This document shows positions 1 to 8,542 of a DNA stretch of 39,154 bases, piece after piece; within the stretch, counting starts at the first letter, position 1; each line of letters opens with the position of its first letter. A program made the translations under genes and the position numbers. The DNA lies in the NCBI GenBank assembly GCA_910574255.1, contig CAJTAK010000011.1, forward strand, positions 103,917 through 143,070, written 5' to 3'. The DNA comes from Clostridia bacterium. Lineage in GTDB: Bacteria; Bacillota; Clostridia; Lachnospirales; Lachnospiraceae. Below the pieces are notes generated by a model. That model was not told where the DNA came from. It saw nothing but the letters and a program-made list of their open reading frames with translations, and searched no databases.

Positions 1-265
1 TCGCTGCGCAACGGCACTAAAGGGCAAAGTCGCTTCGACACACCGGTAATGAGAGAAACTTTTATTCGATAACGCTCTCATAAAAGTTCCTCTCGTGCGC
101 CTTTGCGACTTTACCTGTTACAGTCGCTGCGCAACGGCACTAAAGGGCAAAGTCGCTTCGACACACCGGTAATGAGAGAAACTTTTATTCGATAACGCTC
201 TCATAAAAGTTCCTCTCGTGCGCCTTTGCGACTTTACCTGTTACAGTCGCTGCGCAACGGCACTA
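1..265. repeat. Tandem repeat, 123-bp unit, downstream of secY
   Basis: Two identical 123-bp units (1-123 and 124-246) are followed by the first 19 bases of a third (247-265). The array probably continues to the left of the window. Each unit is nearly self-complementary: AAAGTCGC at 26-33 pairs with GCGACTTT at 105-112, and AACTTTTAT at 57-65 pairs with ATAAAAGTT at 80-88, so RNA from either strand would fold into a long hairpin. No open reading frame runs through it. It lies where adk would normally follow secY. Copies without a visible mismatch suggest recent amplification. Confidence 0.95.
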
Positions 266-292
266 TGTGCTCCTTTTACTATAACCTTTGAT

Positions 293-320
293 AGCCTGTG
301 CGGAAGCTTCCGCACAGGCT
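293..320. terminator. Perfect palindrome after secY
   Basis: The 28 bases form a perfect palindrome (left arm AGCCTGTGCGGAAG). Flanking CCTTT and AAAGG extend the stem. It starts 13 bases beyond the secY stop codon. The T run (five T) lies on the plus-strand side, so it is a better terminator for rightward than for leftward transcripts. For the secY mRNA it may act as a 3' stabilising or processing hairpin, or as a weak terminator. Confidence 0.6.
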
Positions 321-333
321 AGAAAGGTTTTTC

Positions 334-1650
334 CTAATCGTTCAAAAAGCCCTTGTAATAGCGCACTGCCATCTGTGATTCAATCTGCTTTAGAGTCTCC
401 AATACAACACCAACAATAATGATGATGGAGGTTCCTCCAAAGGATACATTGGCTCCGAATACTCCATTAAAGAAAATCGGAATCACACATACAATAATCA
501 GGCCAATTGCACCAATGAAAACTATATAATTCAAAATCTTTGTCAAATACTCAGTTGTGGGACGTCCGGGACGAATACCCGGAACAAAACCGCCCTGCTT
601 CTTCATATTATCCGCAATCTCCATAGGGTTAAAGGTAATGGAGGTATAGAAATATGCAAAAAATACAACCAATATAATATAGAGCAGAAGTCCCAGGCTG
701 TATACTGGCTCGCTGGGATTACACCAGCTTCCGGAACTTAAGCCTCTTAAAATCTTGCTCCCAACTCCTGTCCCATTTCCTTTTCCGATGAGAGATGCTA
801 TCACACCAGGGAAAGACATCAAAGATGAAGCGAAGATAACCGGAATAACTCCAGCTGTATTCACTTTCATAGGAATGTGAGTACTCTGTCCTCCAACTAC
901 TTTTCTTCCCTGAAGCTTTTTACTGTACTGGACGGGGATTCTTCTCTCGCCATCCTGCAGAATGATAACAAAAACAACAGTCAGCAAAATTACTGCCAAA
1001 ATAATCACTGCTGCAAGGACACCTTTTGCCACACTCTTATTTTGAATGAACATGGTATACAGGCGAACAAAGTCATCCGGAATACGTGAAACAATATTCA
1101 CCAAAAGTACGATGGAAATTCCATTACCGACACCATTTTGGGTAATACGCTCACCGATCCACATAAGAAACGCAGATCCTGCAGTCAGCGTAATCACTAC
1201 AACAGCCATATTGTACCAGGTAGGATTCTCCAGCAAACCCTGTCCGCCAAAGCCGATGGTCATAGCTGCGCCTTCAATCAATGCCAGTACAATCGTTACA
1301 TAACGTGTAATATTCTGGATTTTCTTTCTTCCATCCTCTCCATCCTTCTGCATCTCTTCCAGCTTCGGTATGGCAATGGTAAGGAGCTGCATAATGATGG
1401 AGGACGTAATATAGGGGTTGATACCTAACGCAAATAATGACATGCTTGCAAGGGAGCCACCGGTAAAGGAATCAATCAGATTGAATGCGTCACCGGTATT
1501 CTGGGCCAGCCATTGTGCAAGAAAGGTTCTGTTAACACCCGGAACAGGAAGCTGGGACCCCAGCCTGATGACTGCAATCATCAGGAAGGTAAATAGCAGC
1601 TTCTGCCGGATCTCCTTAATTTTAAATGCGTTCTGTAATGTTTTAAACAT
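334..1650 (-). CDS. secY: Preprotein translocase subunit SecY
   Basis: The 438-aa protein is the central channel subunit of the Sec translocon in the cytoplasmic membrane, where it works with SecE, SecG and SecA. The N-terminus ([20 protein letters not shown]) leads into TM1. The plug and pore region reads PVPGVN near residue 35 and GINPYITSSI near residue 76. About ten hydrophobic segments follow, and conserved cytoplasmic loops include RRIPVQYSK near residue 235. The length is normal. It is the last spc-operon gene in the window, and its ATG shares one base with the rplO stop codon. The usual neighbours adk, map and infA would lie left of the repeat array. Confidence 0.98.
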   Translation of the reverse strand: MFKTLQNAFKIKEIRQKLLFTFLMIAVIRLGSQLPVPGVNRTFLAQWLAQNTGDAFNLIDSFTGGSLASMSLFALGINPYITSSIIMQLLTIAIPKLEEMQKDGEDGRKKIQNITRYVTIVLALIEGAAMTIGFGGQGLLENPTWYNMAVVVITLTAGSAFLMWIGERITQNGVGNGISIVLLVNIVSRIPDDFVRLYTMFIQNKSVAKGVLAAVIILAVILLTVVFVIILQDGERRIPVQYSKKLQGRKVVGGQSTHIPMKVNTAGVIPVIFASSLMSFPGVIASLIGKGNGTGVGSKILRGLSSGSWCNPSEPVYSLGLLLYIILVVFFAYFYTSITFNPMEIADNMKKQGGFVPGIRPGRPTTEYLTKILNYIVFIGAIGLIIVCVIPIFFNGVFGANVSFGGTSIIIIVGVVLETLKQIESQMAVRYYKGFLND

Positions 1651-2090
1651 TAGATCACCTCAGCTTTTCCACCAAGAGCTTCAATTTTGGCCTTTGCGCC
1701 CTCTGAGAAAGCATTTGCCTGAACAGTCAGCTTCTTTGTCAGTTCTCCATTTCCAAGAATCTTTACACCATCCCGGGGATTCTTAACAATGCCCTGCTCT
1801 AACAGTGTCTCCACTGAAACAACCGAATCATTTTCAAACACTTCCAGAGCACTTACATTGATTCCAACAATCACTTTGGAATTGCGGTTTGTAAATCCTC
1901 TCTTCGGAAGTCTTCTGTATAAGGGCATCTGACCGCCCTCAAAGCCCGGTCTCGGTGCTCCGGAACGAGCCTTCTGTCCCTTATGTCCCTTACCGGCTGT
2001 CTTACCGTTTCCTGAACCATGTCCACGGCCTCTTCTGAAGTTATTGCTCTGCTTGGAGCCTTCAGCGTACTGTAAGTTTGATAAGTCCAT
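1650..2090 (-). CDS. rplO: 50S ribosomal protein L15
   Basis: The 146-aa L15 is a late-assembly protein of the large subunit that binds 23S rRNA. The glycine/arginine-rich N-terminal tail contains [20 protein letters not shown] at about 19-38, the L15 hallmark, followed by [18 protein letters not shown]. The C-terminal globular domain ends in AEVI. The start codon has GGAGG a few bases upstream (2099-2103 on the complement). The gene abuts secY. Upstream, a 244-bp spacer full of duplicated palindromes separates it from rpmD, which is unusual for this normally compact operon. Confidence 0.98.
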   Translation of the reverse strand: MDLSNLQYAEGSKQSNNFRRGRGHGSGNGKTAGKGHKGQKARSGAPRPGFEGGQMPLYRRLPKRGFTNRNSKVIVGINVSALEVFENDSVVSVETLLEQGIVKNPRDGVKILGNGELTKKLTVQANAFSEGAKAKIEALGGKAEVI

Positions 2091-2105
2091 TGTGACACCT
2101 CCTAT

Positions 2106-2335
2106 TTAAAGTTCCGCAACAATCCTCCCAGTACGCAGACAACTTGGAAGAATTTCCAGTCACAAAAAGATGTGCCTGTAAATCCTTCCGGGTACTGTCC
2201 GGACTATTGCTGTTTTCTTATTAAAGTTCCGCAGTCCTCCTACCAGTACGCAATCAATATGGAAGAATTTCCAGCCACAAATGCATGTGTCTGTAAATTC
2301 TTCCGGGTACTGTCCGGAGTCCTGCTGTTTTTAAC
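2106..2335. repeat. Two direct copies of a 115-bp palindromic element between rpmD and rplO
   Basis: Copies at 2106-2220 and 2221-2335 share the order TTAAAGTTCCGCA, CAGTACGCA, GGAAGAATTTCCAG, CTTCCGGGTACTGTCCGG and GCTGTTTT, with scattered substitutions. Within each copy GGAAGAATTT pairs with a later AAATTCTTCC (one mismatch in the left copy), and CAGTAC pairs with GTACTG, giving a long stem-loop in the mRNA. The exact period is 115. It is non-coding as far as can be seen. It could be a miniature palindromic element or an mRNA-processing structure. Confidence 0.85.
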
Positions 2336-2517
2336 TAAACCTCTTCTACCTTAACCAAATGTCTTACATGCCAAATCATTCCTCTGACTGCCTCGTTATC
2401 CGGCATCTCAACGGTCTTGTGAAGCTTTCTAAGACCCAGGGCCTCAACCGTTGCTTTCTGCTTGGGAACAGCACCAATCGGAGATTTCACTAAGGTAATT
2501 TTTAATTTATCTGCCAT
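2335..2517 (-). CDS. rpmD: 50S ribosomal protein L30
   Basis: The 60-aa L30 is a small two-domain protein of the large subunit. The start [15 protein letters not shown] and the motifs [16 protein letters not shown] and [15 protein letters not shown] are typical of bacterial L30, and the length is normal. It follows rpsE with a 12-base gap and an AGGAGG-type ribosome binding site. The 3' end adjoins the duplicated palindromic element before rplO. Confidence 0.97.
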   Translation of the reverse strand: MADKLKITLVKSPIGAVPKQKATVEALGLRKLHKTVEMPDNEAVRGMIWHVRHLVKVEEV

Positions 2518-2529
2518 GTCTGTTTCCTC

Positions 2530-3039
2530 CTAGTTCGTAATCTCTTCAACAGATTTGCCGCGATTCTTCGCAACTTCCTCCGGAGTCTTCAGAGCCTTCA
2601 GTCCTGCGATAGTTGCCAGAACAACGTTCTGCTTGTTGTTAGAGCCTAAGGACTTGGTACGGATATTCTTGATGCCGGCAAGCTCCAGCACGTTACGTGC
2701 AGGACCTCCTGCGATAACACCGGTACCTTCCGGAGCTCTCTTTAACAGCACGGATGCGCTGCCAAATTTTCCGATAAAATCGTGTGTAATACTGTTGTTC
2801 TCGTCAATCGCTACCGTGATCAGCTTCTTCATGGCATCCTCTTTGCCCTTGCGGATTGCTTCCGGAATCTCGGTGGCCTTTCCAAGACCTGCTCCGACAT
2901 GGCCGTTGCCGTCTCCCACAACTACCAAAGCTGTGAAACGCATGGTACGACCGCCCTTGACAGTCTTGCTTACACGCTTGATTGACACTACTTTATCCGT
3001 TAATTCCAACTGACTCGGATCAATAATCTCATGTCTCAT
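2530..3039 (-). CDS. rpsE: 30S ribosomal protein S5
   Basis: S5 is a small-subunit protein near the mRNA entry tunnel and is important for decoding fidelity. I place the start at the ATG of [10 protein letters not shown] (3037-3039), which has a purine-rich GGAAGG site nine bases upstream. A longer in-frame reading extends back into rplR and is not credible. The 169-aa product has the dsRNA-binding-like N-terminal domain with [17 protein letters not shown] near residue 35 and a C-terminal domain ending in GKSVEEITN. It lies 19 bases after rplR. Confidence 0.96.
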   Translation of the reverse strand: MRHEIIDPSQLELTDKVVSIKRVSKTVKGGRTMRFTALVVVGDGNGHVGAGLGKATEIPEAIRKGKEDAMKKLITVAIDENNSITHDFIGKFGSASVLLKRAPEGTGVIAGGPARNVLELAGIKNIRTKSLGSNNKQNVVLATIAGLKALKTPEEVAKNRGKSVEEITN

Positions 3040-3058
3040 GTGTCTTTTCCTTCCTTTC

Positions 3059-3427
3059 CTAGAATTCCAATCCAGCCTCACGGGCTGCATCTGCCAATGC
3101 CTGAATCTTACCCTGATATATAAAGCCGCCTCTATCAAAGACAACTACCTTAATACCTTTGTCCAGGGCCTTCTTAGCAATTACTTTTCCAAGGTATGCT
3201 GCTGCATCAACGTTATTCGTCTTCTCCAGCTCTGCTTTCACATCCTTCTCCAGGGTGGAAGCCGCAACAAGAGTATTGCCGACTGTATCGTCAATAATTT
3301 GAGCATACATATGATTATTACTTCTAAACACAGCCAAACGCGGTCTTTCAGCTGTTCCGCTGATATGATTACGTATTTTTCTATGTTTATTCTGGCGAAC
3401 TACGCTTCTTGTCTTTTTGCTAACCAT
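3059..3427 (-). CDS. rplR: 50S ribosomal protein L18
   Basis: The 122-aa L18 binds 5S rRNA together with L5 and helps dock it in the central protuberance. Seen here are a basic N-terminus ([20 protein letters not shown]), [20 protein letters not shown] at about 24-43, and the C-terminal [13 protein letters not shown] that ends nearly all L18 proteins. Length is normal. It lies between rplF and rpsE in the standard order, with an AGGAG site before its ATG. Confidence 0.98.
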   Translation of the reverse strand: MVSKKTRSVVRQNKHRKIRNHISGTAERPRLAVFRSNNHMYAQIIDDTVGNTLVAASTLEKDVKAELEKTNNVDAAAYLGKVIAKKALDKGIKVVVFDRGGFIYQGKIQALADAAREAGLEF

Positions 3428-3444
3428 TCTTATACTCTCCTTAC

Positions 3445-3984
3445 TTATTTCTTACCAGTCTTACCAACTTTACGTCTGATCACTTCATCAGCATACTTGA
3501 TACCCTTGCCCTTGTAAGGTTCCGGTCTCCTCTTATCTCTGATTTCCGCTGCGTATTGGCCAACCTTTTCTTTGTCGATTCCCTTTACGGTGATCTTGTT
3601 ACCGTCTACTACAGACTCCAGGCCTTCCGGATCAATCATCTCTACCGGATGAGAGTATCCAAGGGACAGTGTCAGCTTATTACCGGACTTGGCAGCTCTG
3701 TAACCAACACCATTTACCTCCAGAACCTTTTCATAACCCTCGCTTACGCCTACTACCATGTTATGAATCAGGGTCCTTGTCAGGCCATGTAAGGATTTCA
3801 TTTTCTTTAAATCGTTAGGTCTTGTAACTACTACATGACCATCTTCCAGCTTAATTTCCATTTCTTCGGGTAATACTCTCTCAAGAGTTCCCTTGGGACC
3901 TTTTACGGTCACTTTGTTGCCCTCTGCGATGTTTACCGTAACACCGGCAGGAACGGCAACCGGCAGTCTTCCGATACGTGACAT
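3445..3984 (-). CDS. rplF: 50S ribosomal protein L6
   Basis: The 179-aa L6 sits near the GTPase-associated region of the large subunit. It has the two tandem L6 folds: the first begins [17 protein letters not shown] and contains VKGPKGTL, and the second carries [19 protein letters not shown] and the C-terminal signature [13 protein letters not shown], which binds 23S rRNA. Length is normal. An AGGAGG site precedes the ATG. The 276-bp spacer separating it from rpsH is unusually long and is filled with short degenerate repeats. Confidence 0.98.
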   Translation of the reverse strand: MSRIGRLPVAVPAGVTVNIAEGNKVTVKGPKGTLERVLPEEMEIKLEDGHVVVTRPNDLKKMKSLHGLTRTLIHNMVVGVSEGYEKVLEVNGVGYRAAKSGNKLTLSLGYSHPVEMIDPEGLESVVDGNKITVKGIDKEKVGQYAAEIRDKRRPEPYKGKGIKYADEVIRRKVGKTGKK

Positions 3985-4013
3985 ACCAATTTACCTCCTA
4001 ATAACTTAAATTC

Positions 4014-4198
4014 TCGGAGAAGCTGCTTTTGGCTTCTCTGTTTTCAGTATGAGCACTTAGTGAAGGCAAGCTGTAAGCGCAGCCTGAACTTAGTGCGAAT
4101 CTGCACCTGAACACTGGCTGTGAACACTTAGCGAAATTTATTGAGCTTAGTGTGAACGCCCGCCTGAACACTTGGTGAGACAACAGTCGAACCTAGTG
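4014..4198. repeat. Degenerate GAACACTTAGTG repeats between rpsH and rplF
   Basis: A hairpin (GGAGAAGC at about 4016 with GCTTCTCT) is followed by about seven diverged copies of a 10-12 base word read on the plus strand: GAGCACTTAGTG (4051-4062), GAACTTAGTG (4086-4095), GAACACTGGCTG (4109-4120), GAACACTTAGCG (4122-4133), GAGCTTAGTG (4143-4152), GAACACTTGGTG (4166-4177) and GAACCTAGTG (4189-4198). Several are preceded by GCCT or ACCT. Spacing varies from 13 to 35 bases. There is no long open frame. It looks like a decayed short tandem array. Confidence 0.75.
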
Positions 4199-4260
4199 AT
4201 CAGTGCGTTTCCTTGTGATCATGATGCTTCCTTGTAAAAATTCTCAGCCAACTTCCCGGC

Positions 4261-4668
4261 CTACCAAATGAAAGCAAGTACTTCTCCGCCAACGCCCTGG
4301 GCACGGGCTTCCTTGTCGGTGATAACGCCCTTGTTGGTGGAAATAATTGCAATTCCGAGACCGCCAAGTACCTTGGGCAGCTCTTCCTTGTTTGCATATA
4401 CCCGCAGACCCGGCTTGGAAATTCTCTTAAGACCGGAGATAATCTTCTCGTTCTTATCCTTTCCATACTTCAAGGTAATACGGATGGTCTTGAAGTTTCC
4501 GTCCTCTACAAGGTCATACTTTGCAATGTATCCCTCGTCTACCAGGATGTTTGCGATCGCAATCTTCATCTTGGAAGCGGGAACGTCAACTGTATCATGT
4601 TTTGCGGTATTCGCATTACGAATTCTTGTAAGCATATCCGCAATGGGATCATTCGTTGTCAATGCCAT
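4261..4668 (-). CDS. rpsH: 30S ribosomal protein S8
   Basis: The 135-aa S8 binds the central domain of 16S rRNA and in other bacteria represses spc-operon translation by binding its mRNA. The start [20 protein letters not shown] and the conserved C-terminal block ([20 protein letters not shown], then VLAFIW) identify it, and the length is normal. The gene follows rpsZ directly, with an AGGAGG-type site. An S8 target would be expected in the mRNA near rplE in an E. coli-like scheme, but I did not identify one here. Confidence 0.98.
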   Translation of the reverse strand: MALTTNDPIADMLTRIRNANTAKHDTVDVPASKMKIAIANILVDEGYIAKYDLVEDGNFKTIRITLKYGKDKNEKIISGLKRISKPGLRVYANKEELPKVLGGLGIAIISTNKGVITDKEARAQGVGGEVLAFIW

Positions 4669-4683
4669 TGATATTTGCCTCCT

Positions 4684-4869
4684 TTACCAGCTTGCCTTCT
4701 TAACGCCAGGGATCTGTCCTTTATATGCTAACTCACGGAAGCAGATTCTGCAGATTCCGTATTTTCTCAGATATGCGTGCGGACGGCCGCAAATTCTGCA
4801 GCGGTTGTATTCTCTTACTGCAAACTTCTGTTTCCGCTGCTGCTTAATCTTCATTGCTGTCTTAGCCAT
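4684..4869 (-). CDS. rpsZ: 30S ribosomal protein S14, zinc-binding type Z
   Basis: The 61-aa protein is the short, zinc-ribbon form of S14 in the head of the small subunit. Cys24, Cys27, Cys40 and Cys43 form two CxxC pairs (RCRIC and ICRIC) that bind one zinc. The C-terminus [11 protein letters not shown] is the S14 signature. The zinc-binding form inside the spc operon is usual in Firmicutes and Actinobacteria, so this supports the lineage assignment. It sits between rplE and rpsH with a GGAGG site upstream. Confidence 0.98.
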   Translation of the reverse strand: MAKTAMKIKQQRKQKFAVREYNRCRICGRPHAYLRKYGICRICFRELAYKGQIPGVKKASW

Positions 4870-4886
4870 GAAATTTCCCTCCTATA

Positions 4887-5429
4887 TTACTGTTTTCTAA
4901 ACGGCATGTTGAATAATGTCAGTAATTCACGAGCTTCTTCGTCGGTCTTGGCGGTTGTTACGAAGATAACATCCATACCTCTCACCTTATCTACCTTGTC
5001 ATACTCAATCTCAGGAAAAATCAACTGCTCCTTGATACCAAGGGCGTAATTTCCTCTTCCATCAAATGCATCCGGATTGATTCCACGGAAGTCACGTACA
5101 CGAGGCAGTGCCAGGTTAATCAGACGATCCGCAAACTCGTACATTTTCTCTCCGCGGAGGGTTACCTTGCATCCGATTGCCATACCTTCTCTGATCTTGA
5201 AGTTTGCAACGGAGTTCTTTGCTCTTGTCAGAACAGCCTTCTGGCCTGTGATGGTCTCCATGTCTTTTACTGCGGATTCCAGGACCTTTGCATTGTCCTT
5301 GGCCTCGCCAACGCCCATGTTTACCACAATCTTGTCAAGCTTCGGCACTTCCATGATGTTCTTGTATCCAAACTTTTTCATCATTGCGTCTACGATTTCA
5401 TTCGTATACTTTTCTTTTAATCTACTCAA
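4887..5429 (-). CDS. rplE: 50S ribosomal protein L5
   Basis: The 180-aa L5 binds 5S rRNA and contacts the P-site tRNA at the top of the large subunit. The N-terminus [20 protein letters not shown], the block [19 protein letters not shown] at about 31-49, and [20 protein letters not shown] at about 112-131 are diagnostic. The C-terminus [20 protein letters not shown] is also typical. Length is normal. It follows rplX by about 20 bases with its own AGGAGG-like site. Confidence 0.98.
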   Translation of the reverse strand: MSRLKEKYTNEIVDAMMKKFGYKNIMEVPKLDKIVVNMGVGEAKDNAKVLESAVKDMETITGQKAVLTRAKNSVANFKIREGMAIGCKVTLRGEKMYEFADRLINLALPRVRDFRGINPDAFDGRGNYALGIKEQLIFPEIEYDKVDKVRGMDVIFVTTAKTDEEARELLTLFNMPFRKQ

Positions 5430-5451
5430 CTTCCTAAACCTCCTTCCCTAA

Positions 5452-5763
5452 TTAGTCAATTACTTCGCCAGTTGCTTTCGCATAGCGGACTTTCTTATCT
5501 CCATCCATCTTAAAGCCAATTCTTGTGACTTTGCCCTTGAGGCTGTACATTACGTTAGAAATGGCAATGGGGGCCTCCTGGTGGATGATTCCGCCGTTCT
5601 GGTTTGCAACGGAAGGCTTTGTGTGCTTTGTAATGATGTTCACACCCTCTACAATGACGGTGTTGTTCTTATGATTGACGGCAATTACCTTGCCCTCTTT
5701 GTCCTTGTCTGCACCGGCAATCACCTTTACGGTGTCGCCCTTCTTAATCTTAACTGTTGACAT
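5452..5763 (-). CDS. rplX: 50S ribosomal protein L24
   Basis: The 103-aa L24 is an assembly initiator that binds the 5' end of 23S rRNA near the exit tunnel. The N-terminal KOW motif reads [20 protein letters not shown] at about 5-24, and the conserved [12 protein letters not shown] follows near residue 40. Length is normal for Firmicutes. It is separated from rplN by 11 bases and has a GGAGG site. Confidence 0.97.
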   Translation of the reverse strand: MSTVKIKKGDTVKVIAGADKDKEGKVIAVNHKNNTVIVEGVNIITKHTKPSVANQNGGIIHQEAPIAISNVMYSLKGKVTRIGFKMDGDKKVRYAKATGEVID

Positions 5764-5774
5764 CTGACACCCTC

Positions 5775-6143
5775 CTATAATACTTCCGGAGCAAGTGAAA
5801 CAATCTTCATAAACTGTTTTTCACGAAGCTCTCTCGCTACTGGTCCAAAAATACGTGTTCCTCTGGGGTTCTTGTCATCCTTGATAATTACTGCTGCATT
5901 TTCGTCAAATCTGATATAAGAACCGTCTTTCCGGCGAGCGCCCTTTACTGTACGAACCACTACGGCCTTTACCACGTCACCCTTTTTAACAACTCCGCCT
6001 GGTGTTGCATCTTTAACGCTGGCAACAATGATATCACCGATATTTGCATATCTTCTGGTTGAACCGCCTAACACGCGGATGCAAAGAAGTTCCTTTGCGC
6101 CGGTATTGTCAGCAACTCTCAGTCTGGTTTCCTGTTGTACCAT
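5775..6143 (-). CDS. rplN: 50S ribosomal protein L14
   Basis: The 122-aa L14 lies at the subunit interface and forms intersubunit bridges with 16S rRNA. It starts [20 protein letters not shown] and carries the family signature around [20 protein letters not shown] at about 31-50 and [18 protein letters not shown] at about 71-88. The C-terminus [10 protein letters not shown] is typical. Upstream is a 116-bp spacer with two tandem copies of a 49-bp palindrome-bearing repeat, separating it from rpsQ. Confidence 0.98.
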   Translation of the reverse strand: MVQQETRLRVADNTGAKELLCIRVLGGSTRRYANIGDIIVASVKDATPGGVVKKGDVVKAVVVRTVKGARRKDGSYIRFDENAAVIIKDDKNPRGTRIFGPVARELREKQFMKIVSLAPEVL

Positions 6144-6159
6144 GACGATAACCTCCTTA

Positions 6160-6257
6160 CCTTAATTTTGCTTGTTTTTTAGCATATAGGCATACCCGAA
6201 GGGTGTTACCTTATTTTGCTTGTTTTTTTAGCATACAGGTATACCCGAAGGGTATTA
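6160..6257. repeat. Two tandem 49-bp repeats between rpsQ and rplN
   Basis: Copy A (6160-6208) and copy B (6209-6257) share CCTTA, TTTTGCTTGTTTTTTAGCAT, AGG, ATACCCGAAGGGT and TTA, with a few substitutions and single-base indels. Each copy carries a short hairpin, perfect in copy B (ATACCC-GAA-GGGTAT, 6241-6255), flanked by a T-rich run on the plus strand. A related CCCGAAGGGTATT word also occurs in the rpsJ leader near 11672-11684. It is non-coding. Confidence 0.8.
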
Positions 6258-6259
6258 TA

Positions 6260-6514
6260 TTATTTCGCTTTCTCTATGATCTCAACGAGTCTCCATCTCT
6301 TATCCTTGGACAGAGGTCTTGTCTCCATAACCTTTACCGTGTCACCGATATGGCACTCGTTCTTCTCGTCATGTGCCTTCAGCTTGTAGGTATTCTTTAC
6401 GATCTTTTTGTAAAGGGGATGCTTTACATGATCTTCTACGGCCACAACAATGGTCTTATCCATCTTGTCGCTCACTACTTTACCTGTACGGGTTTTTCTC
6501 AAATTTCTTTCCAC
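6260..6514 (-). CDS. rpsQ: 30S ribosomal protein S17
   Basis: The 84-aa S17 is a primary 16S rRNA-binding OB-fold protein. It begins with a GTG codon (read as Met: [20 protein letters not shown]), with GGAG seven bases upstream. The blocks [20 protein letters not shown] at about 20-39 and [20 protein letters not shown] at about 58-77 are conserved throughout the family. Length is normal. It is separated from rpmC by 21 bases. Confidence 0.97.
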   Translation of the reverse strand: MERNLRKTRTGKVVSDKMDKTIVVAVEDHVKHPLYKKIVKNTYKLKAHDEKNECHIGDTVKVMETRPLSKDKRWRLVEIIEKAK

Positions 6515-6535
6515 GACAATTCTCCTTCCGCAATA

Positions 6536-6739
6536 TTATGCATTCGCCTTCTGTGCGATAACAGTCTGGATTCTGGCGATGTTCTTGCGAACCTCTTTGA
6601 TTCTGCTTGTATTCTCCAACTGGTTTGTCGCGTTCTGGAATCTCAGGTTAAACAGTTCCTTTTTCGCAGCTACTAATTCTTCATTTAATTCAGCAGCAGA
6701 TTTTGCCTTTAATTCTTCTACATACTTATTAATTTTCAC
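6536..6739 (-). CDS. rpmC: 50S ribosomal protein L29
   Basis: This small helical protein lies at the tunnel exit and forms part of the docking site for SRP and trigger factor. I prefer the GTG at 6737-6739 ([14 protein letters not shown]), because a GAAGGCGG site lies about eight bases upstream. An in-frame GTG three codons earlier would leave no spacing. The resulting 67 aa are normal for L29, with [20 protein letters not shown] as the family signature. Its start overlaps the rplP stop by 11 bases, implying translational coupling. Confidence 0.95.
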   Translation of the reverse strand: MKINKYVEELKAKSAAELNEELVAAKKELFNLRFQNATNQLENTSRIKEVRKNIARIQTVIAQKANA

Positions 6740-7166
6740 TGTTATCACCGCCTTCTAAGTCTGCTTTAGAAACGATCTTACACTTGCAGGGCAGCTTGTG
6801 CATTGCAAGACGAAGCGCTTCTCTGGCTGTTTCTTCAGGTACACCAGCGACTTCGAACATTACTCGACCTGGTTTTACAACTGCTACCCAGTACTCCAGA
6901 GTTCCTTTACCGGAACCCATACGGGTCTCAGCAGGTTTTGCAGTTACCGGCTTATCCGGAAAAATCTTAATCCAGACCTTACCGCCACGCTTCATATAAC
7001 GGGTCATGGCAATACGGGCTGCTTCTATCTGATTTGATTTAATCCAGCAGGGTTCTGTAGCGACGATTCCGAACTCACCCATGGTAATCTTGTTGCCTCT
7101 TAAGGCCTTACCTGCCATGGAGCCGCGGAACTGTTTACGACGCTTTACTCTCTTCGGCATTAACAT
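6729..7166 (-). CDS. rplP: 50S ribosomal protein L16
   Basis: The 145-aa L16 contacts A-site tRNA and is needed for peptidyl transferase activity. It begins [20 protein letters not shown] and contains [20 protein letters not shown] at about 31-50 and KTPVTAKP-like [17 protein letters not shown]. The first ATG overlaps the rpsC stop and has GGGAG nine bases upstream, so I keep it rather than the ATG two codons later. Length is as expected. Confidence 0.97.
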   Translation of the reverse strand: MLMPKRVKRRKQFRGSMAGKALRGNKITMGEFGIVATEPCWIKSNQIEAARIAMTRYMKRGGKVWIKIFPDKPVTAKPAETRMGSGKGTLEYWVAVVKPGRVMFEVAGVPEETAREALRLAMHKLPCKCKIVSKADLEGGDNSEN

Positions 7167-7822
7167 TATTTATCGCTCCCTTCCTTGTTTCCCTTCGCAG
7201 GAAGTACTTCGCCCTTGTAGATCCATACCTTTACGCCAATCTTGCCGTAGGTAGTATCTGCCTCTGCGAATCCATAGTCAATATCTGCTCTTAAGGTCTG
7301 CAGCGGGATGGTTCCCTCACTGTAGAACTCGGTACGGGCCATATCGGCTCCGCCTACGCGACCTGCTACTGCGGTCTTAATTCCCTTTGCGCCAGCTTTC
7401 ATGCTTCTGGACATGGTAGACTTCATAGCACGGCGGAAGGATACACGATTCTCAAGCTGCAACGCAATATTCTCGGCTACTAACTGAGCATCACGGTCCG
7501 GTCTCTTTATCTCTTTGATGTCTACGATCAGCTTCTTGTCTGTGTAATGTGCAAGCTCTGCCTTTACCTTTTCAATCTCGGAACCGCCCTTGCCAATAAC
7601 AACGCCCGGCTTTGCGGTGTAGATAATAACCTTTACTCTGTCAGAAGCACGCTCAATCTCAATCTTGGACACGCCTGCATTGTATAATTTCTTCTTCAGG
7701 AATTTACGGATGTTGTAGTCCTCTACAAGATAATCAGCGAAGGAATCTTCTGCATACCATCTGGAATCCCAATCTTTAATAACGCCGACTCTGAGGCCGT
7801 GCGGATTAACTTTCTGTCCCAT
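7166..7822 (-). CDS. rpsC: 30S ribosomal protein S3
   Basis: The 218-aa S3 lies at the mRNA entry site in the head and contributes to helicase activity. The N-terminus is [23 protein letters not shown] domain follows with [20 protein letters not shown] at about 74-93. The C-terminal domain has [17 protein letters not shown] and [16 protein letters not shown]. Length is normal. It is transcribed between rplV and rplP with an AGGAGG site. Confidence 0.98.
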   Translation of the reverse strand: MGQKVNPHGLRVGVIKDWDSRWYAEDSFADYLVEDYNIRKFLKKKLYNAGVSKIEIERASDRVKVIIYTAKPGVVIGKGGSEIEKVKAELAHYTDKKLIVDIKEIKRPDRDAQLVAENIALQLENRVSFRRAMKSTMSRSMKAGAKGIKTAVAGRVGGADMARTEFYSEGTIPLQTLRADIDYGFAEADTTYGKIGVKVWIYKGEVLPAKGNKEGSDK

Positions 7823-7832
7823 GCTTTACCTC

Positions 7833-8219
7833 CTATTTCTCATCAAGCACAATTGTAATGTGGCTCATTCTCTTCTCGATTCTGTAAGCCCGTCCCTGTG
7901 CTCTCGGTCTGATTCTCTTCATTGTCGGTCCCTTGTTAGCGTAGCACTCTGCTACATAAAGGTTATCACGGTTCATTCCGTTATTGTTCTCAGCATTTGC
8001 GATTGCTGACTTTAACAGCTTCTCAATCAGTGTGGAAGCATATCTCGGATTGTACATAACGATACCAAGCGCTGTCTGTACATCCTTGCCACGAATGGCA
8101 TCTAATACGAAGCATGCCTTCTGAACGGATACGCGTGCGTAGGACAGCTTTGCTGACGGCCTTGTATCCTTCTGGGCATTTCTCTCTCTCTTTATCTGAC
8201 TTCTATGTCCCTTAGCCAT
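7833..8219 (-). CDS. rplV: 50S ribosomal protein L22
   Basis: The 128-aa L22 extends a beta-hairpin into the peptide exit tunnel, where changes can give macrolide resistance. Visible hallmarks are AKLSYARVSVQKACFVLDAI at about 23-42, the block NPRYASTLIEKLLKSAIANA and the hairpin tip with MKRIRPRAQGRAYRIEKRMS. The N-terminal stretch MAKGHRSQIKRERNAQKD is slightly longer than in E. coli, as in other Clostridia. No unusual hairpin deletion is visible. Confidence 0.97.
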   Translation of the reverse strand: MAKGHRSQIKRERNAQKDTRPSAKLSYARVSVQKACFVLDAIRGKDVQTALGIVMYNPRYASTLIEKLLKSAIANAENNNGMNRDNLYVAECYANKGPTMKRIRPRAQGRAYRIEKRMSHITIVLDEK

Positions 8220-8251
8220 TGGATGAGTCTCCTTTCAAAAGTATTGAACGA

Positions 8252-8530
8252 TTAACGTTTGGATTTCTTCTCGTCTTTGCCATGTCCTCTGTAGGTTCTG
8301 GTGGGAACGAACTCTCCCAGTTTATGTCCTACCATATCCTCTGTGATATATACCGGAACATGTCTTCTTCCGTCATGCACTGCGATTGTATGACCAACCA
8401 TCTGCGGGAAGATGGTGGAACGACGGGACCAGGTCTTGATCACTGTCTTTTCACCTGTTTCGTTCATCGCATTTACTTTTTTCAGTAAGCTTTCATCTGC
8501 AAATGGTCCTTTTTTTAATGAGCGAGCCAT
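8252..8530 (-). CDS. rpsS: 30S ribosomal protein S19
   Basis: The 92-aa S19 is a head protein of the small subunit that forms a complex with S13 and contacts the A-site finger. It begins [20 protein letters not shown] and contains [20 protein letters not shown] at about 34-53 and [16 protein letters not shown] at about 69-84, all diagnostic. Length is normal. It is 12 bases downstream of rplB, with a GGAGG site. Confidence 0.98.
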   Translation of the reverse strand: MARSLKKGPFADESLLKKVNAMNETGEKTVIKTWSRRSTIFPQMVGHTIAVHDGRRHVPVYITEDMVGHKLGEFVPTRTYRGHGKDEKKSKR

Positions 8531-8542
8531 GGGTTTTCCTCC

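Noticed and set aside
1..265. CRISPR array
   Set aside because: The units are 123 bp and abut without spacers, so this is a plain tandem repeat. No CRISPR array or cas gene is visible anywhere in the window.
877..1786. Plus-strand open frames opposite secY
   Set aside because: They are antisense shadows of secY with no ribosome binding sites. Similar overlapping frames opposite all ribosomal genes were left out for the same reason.
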